From NCBI GenBank assembly GCA_963784995.1, contig CAWATZ010000006.1:992001-1056000 (forward strand): a DNA stretch of 64,000 bases. Reading direction: 5' to 3'. The first letter of the stretch is position 1. Each line of letters opens with the position of its first letter. The position numbers and the translations under genes are program-made. This DNA comes from CAWATZ01 sp963784995 (lineage in GTDB: Bacteria > Planctomycetota > Planctomycetia > Gemmatales > Gemmataceae). Below the pieces are notes generated by a model. That model made no database searches. It saw only the letters and a list, made by a program, of their open reading frames with translations, and was not told where the DNA came from. Below are positions 42,379-52,993 of the stretch, piece by piece.

Positions 42379-44733
42379 ATGGGCCGGAAACTTGAGACAT
42401 CGGCACTGCGCGGGAGGCTGCTGCTGGCTGGCGGCTGGGCCGTGGCCGGTTGCCTGCTGGCCATCCTGACCGAACTCCCCGCACAAACGCCGCAGGCCGC
42501 GACCGGCCAGGTCCTGCCTGGTCAATCCCAATCAGCACCGCAAGGGCTGCCCCTGTTCGGACCGGTGCCGACCATGGTGTTGCCGCAGATGGGGAACCCG
42601 GCCCAGACACCCGTGGCTGCTGCCTCAGCGAATCCCTCCGAGAGAGCTTCCCCCTTCTTGCAGATGCCTCCGCCCGTGTTGCCCTCGGTAGCCGCTGCCC
42701 GGCAGCCGTTGCCACCCTCTGCCGGTCCGGTGCAGCTCGCCCAGGCCCAGCCGCCTCCCGGTGCAGAGCAGCCGCGGCCCCGGGGCCCGGGCGAACCCGG
42801 GCTGCTGCCGCGGCCGGAATTCGAGAACCCCGGCCTCCGCTTGCCGCGCATGGCCGGGACCGTTGGCGCCACGCCGCAGCCCAGCGAGGAAACGCAGAAG
42901 GAGTACCGCCAGTTTGTCAAGCAGGTCATCGATCCGCAGGTCACCTTCGACCTGGTGCTCAATCGCAGCCGGGTCATGGTCCTGGCCGAGAAACCCATCC
43001 GCATTCAGATCACCGACGCGAAGTTCGTCCGGAAAACGGAGATCTCGCCTACCGAGCTGCTGCTGGAGGGCGTGGACATCGGCACCACGGTCCTCAACCT
43101 CTGGTTTCCGGACCCCGCCGACCCGAAGAAGGAACGCATCCTCAGCTACCTGGTGCGGGTCTTCCCCGATCCGGAGGCCAAGCGGCGGCTGGAAGCGATC
43201 TACGAAGCCCTGGCCGAGGAGATCAACAAGGCGTTTCCAGACAGCCACGTGTCGATTTTCATGCTGGGCGACAAGGTGGCGGTCTGCGGCCAGGCCCGGG
43301 ACGTGGGCCAGGCCATCCAGATCATGCGGGTGGTGCGCTCCAACGCCCCCAACGAAACCCGCCGCGCCCCGGTGGACGTCGCCAACCTCAACGTCAACGT
43401 GGCTATTCCGCCCGGCGTCGAAAACCCCGACGCCCTGGTGGCGCCGACGCTGCAGAACCTGTTCCTGGCGGCCGGACCCAACATCGTCAACCTGCTGCAC
43501 GTGCCCGGCGAACAGCAAGTGATGCTGCGCGTCATGGTGGCCGAGGTCAACCGCTCGGCGGCCCGCAGTATCGGCATCAACTTCAGCTACACCAACAATT
43601 CGGGCCTGACCGTGTTCTCGCAGCTGACGGGCGGCTTGCTCGGCGGGGGCGGCAGCGCCGGCAGCACCGGGGGCACCAGCGGGCCAAGCACGGGAACCGG
43701 TGCCTCGGGCGTCAACCTGCCGACTCTCCTGGACAATGGTCATTTGCCGGTGGTCATCAATGCCCTGCGCACCCTGAACCTGGCCCGCTCCTGGGCCGAG
43801 CCCAACCTGGTCACGCTGAACGGCCGGCCAGCCACCTTCCACGCCGGCGGTCAGTTCCCCGTGCCTGTCCTCACCGGGGCAACGGCCGTGGGGTTGCAGG
43901 GCGTTCAGTTCGTGCCCTTCGGCGTGCAGGTGAGCTTTGTGCCGGCCATCATCGACAGGGGCCGGATTCGGCTGCTCATCCAGGCCAACGTCAGCACGCG
44001 CAATCTGAGCACGGGCACCTCGATTGGCGGCGGCGGTTCCAGTGGAACGTCCGTGTCCGGCCTGAACACGCGCAGCTTCTCGACCCAGGTGGAGATGCGC
44101 CCGGGCCAGACCCTGGCGGTGGCGGGGCTGATCCAGAACAACCTGGGCGGCGAATCCACGCGGGTGCCGTTCTTCGGCGATCTGCCGTTCTTTGGCCGAT
44201 TTTTTTCCGTCAACAGCGCCTCGTCGTCCGATCAGGAACTGCTGATGCTGGTCACTCCCGACCTGGTCCATCCGCTGGAGTGCGGCGAGTGCCTGCCGAT
44301 CCCGGGCTCGGACCTGGTGGAGCCGGATGACGTCGAGTTTTACCTGCTGGGCCGGATGGAGAGCAAGAACCAGCAGGATTTTCGCAGTGCCTACAGGACG
44401 GACCTGGCTCGCATGGCCCGCTTCTACGGCCCGATCACCCTGCAGACCCCTTTCCCCACGGACCCGGCCTTCAGGAAGCGCTATACCCTGTGCGAGGACG
44501 TGCTGATCTCGGGGCCGCACGGCCATGCCGGCGGTCCACCGGTCCCTCCGGGGCCACCAGTGCCGCCTCCGGGACTCCCCGGGCCACGTCCGGTCCCCCA
44601 GGGACCACCGCCGGGTCCGCCCGGGCCATTGCCGGGTCCCCAGGGACCGCCTCTGGGGCTACCCGGCCCACCGGTGCCGCCCTGGGGAGGTCGGCCGCCG
44701 CTCCCGCTCCCCGGTCCGCCGCCGCCGGATTGA
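42379..44733 (+). CDS. Type II/Tad secretin (CpaC/RcpA-like) with Pro-rich tail
   Basis: This 784-residue protein has a signal-anchor (LLLAGGWAVAGCLLAILTEL), a Pro/Gln-rich linker, and the pilus secretin N-domain (DLVLNRSRVMVLAEKPIRIQ, ELLLEGVDIGTTVLNLWFPD). A BON-like segment follows (LAEEINKAFPDSHVSIFMLG). The secretin core is EQQVMLRVMVAEVNRSAARS, LARSWAEPNLVTLNGRPATF, VQVSFVPAIIDRGRIRLLIQ and VPFFGDLPFFGRFF. The last 70 residues are collagen-like (PPGPPVPPPGLPGP). It forms the outer-membrane channel for the Tad pilus, although it is 8 kb away from the Tad operon. Confidence 0.93.
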   Translation: MGRKLETSALRGRLLLAGGWAVAGCLLAILTELPAQTPQAATGQVLPGQSQSAPQGLPLFGPVPTMVLPQMGNPAQTPVAAASANPSERASPFLQMPPPVLPSVAAARQPLPPSAGPVQLAQAQPPPGAEQPRPRGPGEPGLLPRPEFENPGLRLPRMAGTVGATPQPSEETQKEYRQFVKQVIDPQVTFDLVLNRSRVMVLAEKPIRIQITDAKFVRKTEISPTELLLEGVDIGTTVLNLWFPDPADPKKERILSYLVRVFPDPEAKRRLEAIYEALAEEINKAFPDSHVSIFMLGDKVAVCGQARDVGQAIQIMRVVRSNAPNETRRAPVDVANLNVNVAIPPGVENPDALVAPTLQNLFLAAGPNIVNLLHVPGEQQVMLRVMVAEVNRSAARSIGINFSYTNNSGLTVFSQLTGGLLGGGGSAGSTGGTSGPSTGTGASGVNLPTLLDNGHLPVVINALRTLNLARSWAEPNLVTLNGRPATFHAGGQFPVPVLTGATAVGLQGVQFVPFGVQVSFVPAIIDRGRIRLLIQANVSTRNLSTGTSIGGGGSSGTSVSGLNTRSFSTQVEMRPGQTLAVAGLIQNNLGGESTRVPFFGDLPFFGRFFSVNSASSSDQELLMLVTPDLVHPLECGECLPIPGSDLVEPDDVEFYLLGRMESKNQQDFRSAYRTDLARMARFYGPITLQTPFPTDPAFRKRYTLCEDVLISGPHGHAGGPPVPPGPPVPPPGLPGPRPVPQGPPPGPPGPLPGPQGPPLGLPGPPVPPWGGRPPLPLPGPPPPD

Positions 44734-44787
44734 GCCGGCCCCGGATGTCGCCGGGGGCTGGTCTGAACCCCTGACAAGGACCGTTCC

Positions 44788-45810
44788 ATGACCCGAATCC
44801 AACGCCGGCTCTGGTGCCGGCTCGTCGCCGCGGGGCTGACTCTGACCGCCTTGCCGGTGCGGACACCCAGTCAGCCGAACCCGAGCCCTTATGCGCTGCC
44901 GCGGGCGCAGATTGTTCCCACGGTGCCTCAGCCGGGCAGCCCGCCAGCAGCGGGCCCGCTGGAGGAAATCCCATTCCGGCCCCGGCGCGTCGAGGCTGCT
45001 CCACTCCCTCCGGCCCTGGACCAGACGTTTCCCAATCCCGCGGCCCCCCCATTTCGGCCGCCGGTGCCGGGAGGCCCGAACCTTCCGCCTCCCCCTCCTG
45101 GAGAAGGAAGCCTGCCGCCCCAGCCGTGGCCCGCGGAACCCCCGGGTGCGCCGCCTCCGGTTGGCATCCTGCCGGGATTTCCCGGTCATTACAAGGAGCC
45201 GGTGCCCCCCTATAACCCGGGCCCTCAGCCGCTCGGCTGTCCGGGCGGGCCTTACGTGCATCAGTCCCTCTGCGGGGCGCACCCCCTTGGGGCGGTGGCG
45301 ACCCTTACCGGCACGCACAACCGGCGCTGGCAGGCGGCCCAGATCGCCCGGGCCCACGCAGATGACTTCGTGGTTTACCTGCACGAATGGTATCTGGGCG
45401 GCTTGACGCCCGGGCCTTACGGAGCGTTCCACCTCGACCAGATCGCTCACTGGCTTTTGCACGAGAACTACCCGGTGGTGATCCAGTACGATCCGACCAA
45501 GCCCACCCTGAATGAGATCCGCCGCGGCCAGGTCATTGCCATGCTGAGCTTTTGCGGCATCAAGGATGCCGAGGCGCGGGTCAAAATCGGTTACCCGTTC
45601 GCAGGCGGGTTGCATGGAGAAGAAACCCCGCTGGTGTATCTGCGGCTGTTCACCATCGGCGGTCTGGGTGGCGGGGGCGGTGGCTTCGGCGGCGGCGGCG
45701 GCTTCGGCGGCGGCGGCTTCGGCGGCGGCGGCTTCGGTGGTGGCGGCTTCGGTGGTGGCGGCTTCGGTGGCGGCGGCTTCGGCGGCGGTCTGGGTGGCTA
45801 CGGAAGATGA
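44788..45810 (+). CDS. Secreted Pro-rich protein with OmpA-like segment and Gly-rich tail
   Basis: This 340-residue protein has a short signal (RLVAAGLTLTALPVRTPSQP), a Pro-rich region to about residue 150, and a domain with AHADDFVVYLHEWYLGG and FHLDQIAHWLLHENYPVVIQ. RRGQVIAMLSFCGIKDAEAR follows, like the OmpA-type domain of planctomycete pilus loci. It ends in a Gly-Gly-Phe repeat of about 50 residues (45663-45805). AAGGACCGTTCC precedes the ATG. It lies between secretin and TadD and is probably an outer-envelope partner of the secretin. Confidence 0.8.
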   Translation: MTRIQRRLWCRLVAAGLTLTALPVRTPSQPNPSPYALPRAQIVPTVPQPGSPPAAGPLEEIPFRPRRVEAAPLPPALDQTFPNPAAPPFRPPVPGGPNLPPPPPGEGSLPPQPWPAEPPGAPPPVGILPGFPGHYKEPVPPYNPGPQPLGCPGGPYVHQSLCGAHPLGAVATLTGTHNRRWQAAQIARAHADDFVVYLHEWYLGGLTPGPYGAFHLDQIAHWLLHENYPVVIQYDPTKPTLNEIRRGQVIAMLSFCGIKDAEARVKIGYPFAGGLHGEETPLVYLRLFTIGGLGGGGGGFGGGGGFGGGGFGGGGFGGGGFGGGGFGGGGFGGGLGGYGR

Positions 45811-45825
45811 CAAGGTGGCAAGGAC

Positions 45826-46572
45826 ATGAGGCACGTCAAAGTCCTGTTGCTGGTGGGGTTCCTGGGACTGTCGGCCGGCTGCACGCTGGGACCGCCGCTC
45901 CTCGGCTCGCTGGTCAAGGAGCCGACCCCGGAGGCGGAAGCGCCGCCGGCCCCGGAATTGCCGCCCGGCAAGGCGGCCCAGGCCTGTCTGACGACGGCCC
46001 GGGCCTGTGCCAGCAAGGGGTACGTCCGGGAAGCGATCCAGGAGTACCGCATGGCCCGGCAGATCAACCCCGACCTGCCCGAGGTCGCCTGGCGGCTGGC
46101 GGTCCTCTACGATCAGCAAGGCGATTTCGACCGGGCCGAGATCGAGTATCGCCAGGCGCTGGCAGCCCAGCCGAAAAACGCCGAACTGCTCAACGACATG
46201 GGCTATTACCACTACCGGCGGGGACAGCCAGCCGAGGCGGAGAAGTACCTGCGCCAGGCCCTGGAGCTGAACCCGGGTCAGAAACCCGCCTGGGGCAACC
46301 TGGGAATGGCGCTGGGCGCCCTGGGCCGGGCCAGCGAGAGTTACGAGGCGTTCGCTCACGTGGTCCGGCCGGCCCAGGCCCACGCCAACGTCGGCATCCT
46401 GCTGGCCCGTGCCGGTCAGGAGGCACCGGCACGCCAGCAACTGCAGCAGGCCCTGGCCCTGGAGCCGAACTTGCCGCAAGCCCGGGCCGTGCTGGCCCAG
46501 CTGGACAAGAGGCAGGACCAGAGAGGCCCTTCTCAGGAGGGAGAATTCCAGACCGTTTTCACCACCCCCTGA
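45826..46572 (+). CDS. tadD: TadD-like TPR lipoprotein
   Basis: This 248-residue protein has a lipoprotein signal (VLLLVGFLGLSAGC) and about five TPRs (YVREAIQEYRMARQINPDLP, VAWRLAVLYDQQGDFDRAEI, ELLNDMGYYHYRRGQPAEAE). It fits TadD, the pilotin-like periplasmic lipoprotein of Tad systems, and lies directly after the secretin and its neighbour. It is the last gene of the plus-strand pilus operon, convergent with guaA. Confidence 0.88.
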   Translation: MRHVKVLLLVGFLGLSAGCTLGPPLLGSLVKEPTPEAEAPPAPELPPGKAAQACLTTARACASKGYVREAIQEYRMARQINPDLPEVAWRLAVLYDQQGDFDRAEIEYRQALAAQPKNAELLNDMGYYHYRRGQPAEAEKYLRQALELNPGQKPAWGNLGMALGALGRASESYEAFAHVVRPAQAHANVGILLARAGQEAPARQQLQQALALEPNLPQARAVLAQLDKRQDQRGPSQEGEFQTVFTTP

Positions 46573-46599
46573 GCCGGCCGCGCTCGCAAATCCAGGCGG

Positions 46600-48153
<1,554 letters not shown>

Positions 48154-48178
48154 GGCAGTGTTCCGTCGGAAGAACTCA

Positions 48179-48263
48179 GGCGAGCGGCGCGGCGTCAGCC
48201 CGCCGGTGCAGTCCCAGCGCTGGCGGGGCATCCTACCGGCACGCTTACGCTGTGCCGCTCGCC
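48179..48263. repeat. GC-rich dispersed palindrome, copy 2 (degraded centre)
   Basis: The left arm begins GGCGAGCGGCGCGGCGTCAG, identical to the element at 20436. The right arm ends GCCGCTCGCC, but the inner part has diverged. It lies between guaA and proC. Confidence 0.8.
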
Positions 48264-48268
48264 TGACA

Positions 48269-49087
48269 TCACCGTCCCTTCCCCAGTTCATTGGACCGGG
48301 TCGTTGCCGCCTCGACCGCATCCATGAGGGCACCGCGGACGCCGGCCCGTTCCAGGGCATGCACTCCGGCAATCGTGGTTCCTCCCGGGCTGGTCACCGC
48401 GTCCTTGAGCACGCCGGGATGCAGGTTGGTTTCCAGGACCATCTTGGCCGAGCCCAGCACCGTTTGGGCCGCCAGGGCGGTCGCCACCTCGCGCGGCAAA
48501 CCGACGCGCACGCCGCCGTCGGACAGCGCCTCGATGATCAGATAGACGAACGCCGGGCCGCTGCCCGAAAGACCGGTCACCGCGTCGAGCAGCTGTTCCG
48601 GGACGCGAAAGGCCCGGCCGACCGCGTTGAGCAGCTTATCGACGCGATCAACGTCTTCCCGAGTGGCCGACTCGCCGGGAGTGTAGCCCGAGGCGCTGGC
48701 ACCGACCAGGCAGGGAGTGTTCGGCATGACCCGGATCAGCCGGCGGCCCGGGCCCAGTCCCTCGCTCAGTTGCTGCAAGGTGATGCCTGCGGCGATCGAG
48801 ACCACCAGGTGGGCCGGCGTCAGCACGGGGCGGATCTCGTGCAGCAGGGCGGCCATGCTCTGCGGCTTGACCGCCAGCACCAGCAGGTCGCTGTGGTGGA
48901 CCACTTCGAGGTTGTCGGGTGTGCTGCGCAAACGGAGGCCGGCGCCAAAGGCTTCGCGGGCGGCCGGCAAGGGATCGCTGGCGAGGATGTCTTCCACGGT
49001 AGCCAGCCCGGACGCGATCCAACCCCGGGCCAGGGCGCTGGCCATCTTCCCGGCTCCCAGAAAGCCAATCCGCATCCGGCTTGCCAT
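48269..49087 (-). CDS. proC: Pyrroline-5-carboxylate reductase
   Basis: This 272-residue protein has MRIGFLGAGKMASALARGWI as the NAD(P) motif, LLVLAVKPQSMAALLHEIRP, RLIRVMPNTPCLVGASASGY and the C-terminal signature TSPGGTTIAGVHALERAGVR. It makes proline from pyrroline-5-carboxylate in the cytosol. I use 49087 behind GGCAAGATCC; an ATG 12 bases downstream is possible. Confidence 0.95.
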   Translation of the reverse strand: MASRMRIGFLGAGKMASALARGWIASGLATVEDILASDPLPAAREAFGAGLRLRSTPDNLEVVHHSDLLVLAVKPQSMAALLHEIRPVLTPAHLVVSIAAGITLQQLSEGLGPGRRLIRVMPNTPCLVGASASGYTPGESATREDVDRVDKLLNAVGRAFRVPEQLLDAVTGLSGSGPAFVYLIIEALSDGGVRVGLPREVATALAAQTVLGSAKMVLETNLHPGVLKDAVTSPGGTTIAGVHALERAGVRGALMDAVEAATTRSNELGKGR

Positions 49088-49301
49088 GGATCTTGCCTTC
49101 CCCTCGGTCCCCGCCCGGTTGGCGGAGTGGAAAAAGGCATTATAGAAAGAGTCCGGCAGGAGAGCGAGACAGGATGGCAACTTTGCTCCCCTTGCCCGCG
49201 TTGCCTGCTTCGCGCCGCCAGCACAAGTTGTTGCGAGCGGGTGGCGTGCGTAATCTGGACTGGAGCGATCCCCGCTGAAACCAGAAATGGAGAGCACCTC
49301 G

Positions 49302-50404
49302 ATGGTCAAGACCTATCGCGTGGCCGTGATCGGCCGGACGGGCAAGGGCAACTACGGCCACGGCCTCGACGTTGTCTGGAAAGCGCTGGACAACATCGAG
49401 ATCGTGGCGGTCGCCGACGAGAACGAGAAGGGCCGGCAAGCCGCCGCCGAACGTCTCGGGGTCAAGAAGGCTTACGCCGACTACCGCGAGATGCTGGACC
49501 GGGAGAAACCCCAGATCGTCAGCGTCGCCGATCGCTTTCTCGACGCGCACAAGGACATGGTGATTGCCTGCGCCGCGCTGGCGCGAGCATCTTCCTGGAA
49601 AAGCCGATCTGCCGGACGCTGGCCGAGGCCGACGAGATGGTCCGTGTCTGCGAAATGCACCACGTCAAGCTGGCCATCGCCCATCAGACGCGCTGCAGCC
49701 CCCGCTTGCAGCGCGTCAAGGAGCTGATCGACTCCGGCCGGCTTGGGGATTTGCTGGAGATGCGCGGCCGGGGCAAGGAGGACGCCCGCGGCGGTGGCGA
49801 GGACCTGATGGTCCTGGGAACGCACCTCATGGACTTGATGCGTTTCCTGGCCGGCGACTGTCGCTGGTGCCAGGCCCAGGTCTTGCAGGCGGGCAAGCCG
49901 GTCACGCGCTCCGAGGTCCGGGAGGGCGGTGAGGGCATGGGGCCAATCGCTGGCGATCAGATTCACGCGACCTACGGCTTCGATCGCGGCGTGGTGGGGA
50001 CCTTCGGCACGCACAAGGCCCGGCACGGTGTGGGCTCGCGGTTTGGTCTGACGGTGTTCGGCTCGCGCGGCATCATCCAGTTCACCACGGGGAGTCTGCC
50101 GCCGGTGTCTTTCCTCGACGATCCGTCCTGGTTCCCGGGGCGGAGCAAGAAGGAATGGCAGGAAATCACCAGCGCCGGACTGGGCAAACCGGAGACGCTC
50201 AAGGATGGCGGGCTGGGCATGGGCAACGTCTGGATTGCACGCGACCTGATTGAGGCGATTGAGAAGGACCGGCAGCCGCTGGGCAGCATCTACGATGGCC
50301 GGGCCGCCCTGGAAATGATCCATGCCGTCTACGAATCGGCCCGGGTCAAGGGACCGGTCCCACTGCCGCTCAAGACCCGGGTCAATCCCTTGACCCTCCT
50401 GTGA
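49302..50404 (+). CDS. Gfo/Idh/MocA family oxidoreductase, one frameshift
   Basis: From MVKTYRVAVIGRTGKGNYGH it has a Rossmann domain (GRTGKGNYGH is an unusual nucleotide loop), IVAVADENEKGRQAAAERLG and IVSVADRFLDAHKDMVIACA. Near 49585 the frame moves one base to GASIFLEKPICRTLAEADEM (the EKP motif), then HQTRCSPRLQRVKELIDSGR, GTHLMDLMRFLAGD and RALEMIHAVYE-like AALEMIHAVYESARVKGPVP. It has about 366 residues if corrected. Substrate is probably a sugar or sugar-like compound. Confidence 0.88.
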
Positions 50405-50469
50405 AGGTCCGCGGTCAGGCGCGACTTCCTTCCGAGCGGTGACCCCAATGGCTCTCGCCGGCGTTCTGA

Positions 50470-50748
50470 ATCGGCGTCGCCGATTTCTACGGCTCGCGCC
50501 CTTATCCGGAGGCCGGGCTGCTGCGGCATGGCTGGTGGCATCGGCGGCTCTGGCCGGCCTGCTTCCGGATCCACAACGTCCATCTGTCCCCGGACCACTT
50601 GCCCTATCTGCGCCATCGCTTTGAAACGGTGTCGTTGCTGGAGAAGTTCGGCCCTGTCCCTTTCTTCCTTTGGCCGAAAGCGCCGTACTACGTGTTCGTC
50701 GGTCGCAAGGCGAGCTTACCACCGGGCAACGCTCCCCGGACGGATTGA
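50470..50748 (+). pseudogene. C-terminal fragment of a class I methyltransferase-like gene
   Basis: In frame from about 50470: GVADFYGSRPYPEAGLLRHG, WWHRRLWPACFRIHNVHLSP and DHLPYLRHRFETVSLLEKFG, with stop at 50746. The 5' part is missing. The piece resembles the C-terminus of class I SAM methyltransferases, judged from memory. It marks the left border of the cassette array. Confidence 0.5.
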
Positions 50749-50786
50749 CAATCCCTGACCATCATGGATTTCGGGGTGGCGGCAGA

Positions 50787-50830
50787 CGACATTGGCAAGA
50801 CTCATTCTCGTGGCCGGTTTGCTGCAGCAC
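50787..50830 (-). other. Truncated attC-like site
   Basis: Only the right half of the repeat (GGCAAGACTCATTCTCGTGG and the following CCGG) is present. The left arm and both 7-base boxes are absent. The stop of the adjacent gene (50802) lies within it, as at other sites of the array. Confidence 0.55.
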
Positions 50831-51320
50831 GCGGTGCGGCCCTGACTCCCTCGGGCAGCGCCACCGGCCGCACCAGCCGAACCGCCTGGTCACCAGGGAA
50901 AGTGCGGGCGCCATCGGTGTACGGCCCCATCAGGCGCGATCCGTCCGCGTCCGCAAGGTGCCACTCCCCGCCGACGCACGCCAGCCACCAGTATGGGTCG
51001 TGCGGGTCGATGTCACCGGCGAATGGGTACACCCCACACAAACAGTTGATCCCAAGCTGGCGACACAGCCAGTCGGCAACTCGCAACTCCGGACATGCAC
51101 CCAGCCCGGGCTCGTCGCGGCATACGCAGTTGAGCGAACACGGCCAGTCCGGATCGAGGGTCTGCTCGATTGTGGCCCACAGAATCCCCGGTTCGTCGGG
51201 CAGTTCGGCCCACGTCCGAGCCACATCGATCCGCCGGCCTGGCAACAGTTCGGCGAGCGCCTTGGCGGCCTCCTCCGGGGCAATCCGCCGTGACAGCACG
51301 ATGTCAAAGCTCCCCCCCAC
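50802..51320 (-). CDS. Cassette gene of unknown function
   Basis: This 172-residue protein begins MGGSFDIVLSRRIAPEEAAK and continues with ELLPGRRIDVARTWAELPDE and LNCVCRDEPGLGACPELRVA, DWLCRQLGINCLCGVYPF. No family recognised; the N-terminal half hints at an alpha/beta fold. It lies between two attC-like sites and ends inside the truncated one. Confidence 0.6.
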   Translation of the reverse strand: MGGSFDIVLSRRIAPEEAAKALAELLPGRRIDVARTWAELPDEPGILWATIEQTLDPDWPCSLNCVCRDEPGLGACPELRVADWLCRQLGINCLCGVYPFAGDIDPHDPYWWLACVGGEWHLADADGSRLMGPYTDGARTFPGDQAVRLVRPVALPEGVRAAPRAAANRPRE

Positions 51321-51342
51321 GACAAGGCTCCTGGAGTCGAAT

Positions 51343-51433
51343 ACCCAACTTCCGCAGCCGGCTCACGCGGGCACGGCGGGGAACTTGGCAAGACTTCATT
51401 TGCGTGGCCGGTCTGCGGAGCGACTTGTTCGGC
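51343..51433 (-). other. attC-like site 2
   Basis: This 91-bp site has, on the plus strand, box ACCCAAC at 51343-51349 and box GTTCGGC at 51427-51433. The arms CCGCAGCCGGCTCACGC and GCGTGGCCGGTCTGCGG pair with one extrahelical base on each side. On the coding strand of the cassettes (minus) the boxes read GCCGAAC and GTTGGGT, so R' fits GTTRRRY exactly. It stands 16 bases beyond the DUF6891 stop. Confidence 0.85.
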
Positions 51434-51448
51434 CTCTTCTCGGCTCAC

Positions 51449-52025
51449 CTACGCCGGACTCCGCCGCTGCCAGCGGAAGCCCTTGAGCAGCAACCGCTTC
51501 TCGGCCGTGCCATCCCACTCCACCGCGAACCCGGTTCCCTCGAACTCCGACCGGAGGAGTTGGCCCACCGCGACTGCCCGCGCCCGGCTCGGCGGGAAGC
51601 TGCCGAACGCCAGCCACAGGTCGGCGCTCCCCGCACGTGGCCGCTTCCATGTCCTGGAGGTGGTAGAAGCAGTACCCGGTCAGCCCGGACTGCTTCCCGC
51701 CCGCCTCGGCGTACAGGCTGTCGATGACGTCCAGCCCATCTTGAATCGTCAGTCCACACCGATGCCGGGTCAAGACTCCTCGGACCCGCAGGGACTCGAA
51801 CACCCGGTCCAGGCGGTCGCAGTCGGTGACGGCGGGCCAGGTGCGCTCCGCCTCCCGCTTCTTGCGGAACTCGCGGGCCACGGCCCGACGGAGCCACTCC
51901 TCGTCCTCGCCGTCGGCCCCGAAGACGTCCTCGTCAACGGCGTCGAAGACCTCGCCTCGGTCGCAGTAGCCCGACCACACCCGGAACCGGATGTCGTCGC
52001 GGGCTTCCTCTCGTCTCTCGTCCAT
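51449..52025 (-). CDS. DUF6891-family cassette protein, one frameshift
   Basis: From MDERREEARDDIRFRVWSGY it has WPAVTDCDRLDRVFESLRVR, GVLTRHRCGLTIQDGLDVID and GLTGYCFYHLQDMEAAT, as in DUF6891 proteins. At 51643 one extra base shifts the frame to AGSADLWLAFGSFPPSRARA, then GTGFAVEWDGTAEKRLLLKG, FRWQRRSPA and stop at 51449, the family's typical ending. Corrected it has about 191 residues. Function unknown. Confidence 0.85.
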
Positions 52026-52118
52026 CGCATCGGACCTCCGCAGACTGAATGGCCTGGTTCACGTGCGGGCCACTCGACTGAGTGCGCTCCGTCCGTACGG
52101 AAAAGAACACCGCGATAG

Positions 52119-52148
52119 GCGGCCGGCCGCTGCAATTGCTGGTTCGGC
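52119..52148 (-). other. Possible half attC-like site
   Basis: GTTCGGC (52142-52148) follows a palindromic arm GGCGGCCGGCCGCTGCA. No complementary box is seen on the left within 100 bases. It lies between the cassette genes at 52025 and 52274. Confidence 0.35.
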
Positions 52149-52273
52149 GTGCATGCCTGGCCGGCGCCACGCGATCCGGGGTTTCGGGAAACACGCGACG
52201 TAACAATCGAGTTGACCCACGCCGAAGGCAACCAGCAGCCCCTGACGCCCGTGCCAACCCGCGAAATGGCAGC

Positions 52274-52852
52274 TTACTCCGGCAGAATCCTGGCCGAGAT
52301 GCTCAACCGTGCATTCTCGCTCTGGGATCCGCCCGTTTCCATCTGGTACGTCACGCCGCCGTCACTGCTGTAGAGGGCGGGAGCGCCGATGGACCAACCG
52401 ACGGGCGACGTCGAGGCGCCTGAGAATGTCCCGCTCCATTCGACGTCGCCGGTCGCTCCGGTTTGGCCGAGTGTCAACCAATACTTTGTGTTCGGAAGGA
52501 GGATGTACCCCACGGAGGAGTAGGTCGCCAGCTGTTCGCCCGAAGCGATGGCCTGCGATCCCAGCGATCCGATCAAGGGCCCCGGGACTCCACCCTTGTC
52601 GGAGCGTAACTGCAGTTCCGCAGTGCCCTTTGAGTTGGAAAAGAGGGCCAGGGTCACGCTGTACAACACGTAGAATTGCGTGGAAGTCGTGAAGGAGTTG
52701 GCGACGACGAACTTGGTTTCACTGGCTGCGAAACTGATCGAAAACTCCACCTGATCGGGATCGCCAAGATTACTTACGACGACATCGGGGGCGTCCACTC
52801 GCGAGGGACGTGCCGTCCCGGGGGATGAGGGGAGTTGTTTCACGCGGCGCAT
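52274..52852 (-). CDS. Cassette gene: choice-of-anchor R-like protein
   Basis: From MRRVKQLPSSPGTARPSRVD (192 residues; GGAGGATCGAC upstream) the body reads VANSFTTSTQFYVLYSVTLA, LFSNSKGTAELQLRSDKGGV and PGPLIGSLGSQAIASG, then LLPNTKYWLTLGQTG. This is the beta-sandwich pattern of choice-of-anchor R domains in secreted bacterial proteins. No signal peptide is seen. It lies in the cassette array. Confidence 0.65.
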   Translation of the reverse strand: MRRVKQLPSSPGTARPSRVDAPDVVVSNLGDPDQVEFSISFAASETKFVVANSFTTSTQFYVLYSVTLALFSNSKGTAELQLRSDKGGVPGPLIGSLGSQAIASGEQLATYSSVGYILLPNTKYWLTLGQTGATGDVEWSGTFSGASTSPVGWSIGAPALYSSDGGVTYQMETGGSQSENARLSISARILPE

Positions 52853-52907
52853 GTCGATCCTCCAGACTGATCGGCTGCCCTCGCCCACAACGGCAAGGCA
52901 GCCTGAC

Positions 52908-52993
52908 GCCCAGTTCGGCAGCCGACTCACGCGGGCGCGGCGCTGAACTCGGCAGGACTTCATTCACGTGGCCGGTCGGCGGCAGCACTGGGT
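52908..52993 (-). other. attC-like site 3 (variant boxes)
   Basis: This 86-bp site has box GCCCAGT at 52908-52914 and box ACTGGGT at 52987-52993, complementary to each other but with AGT/ACT in place of AAC/GTT. The arms GGCAGCCGACTCACG and CGTGGCCGGTCGGCGGC are imperfectly paired. The stop of the adjacent gene (52964) is inside it. Confidence 0.7.

Noticed and set aside
45663..45805. The GGCGGCGGCTTCGG run as an independent repeat element
   Set aside because: It encodes the Gly-Gly-Phe tail of the gene at 44788 in frame and belongs to that protein.
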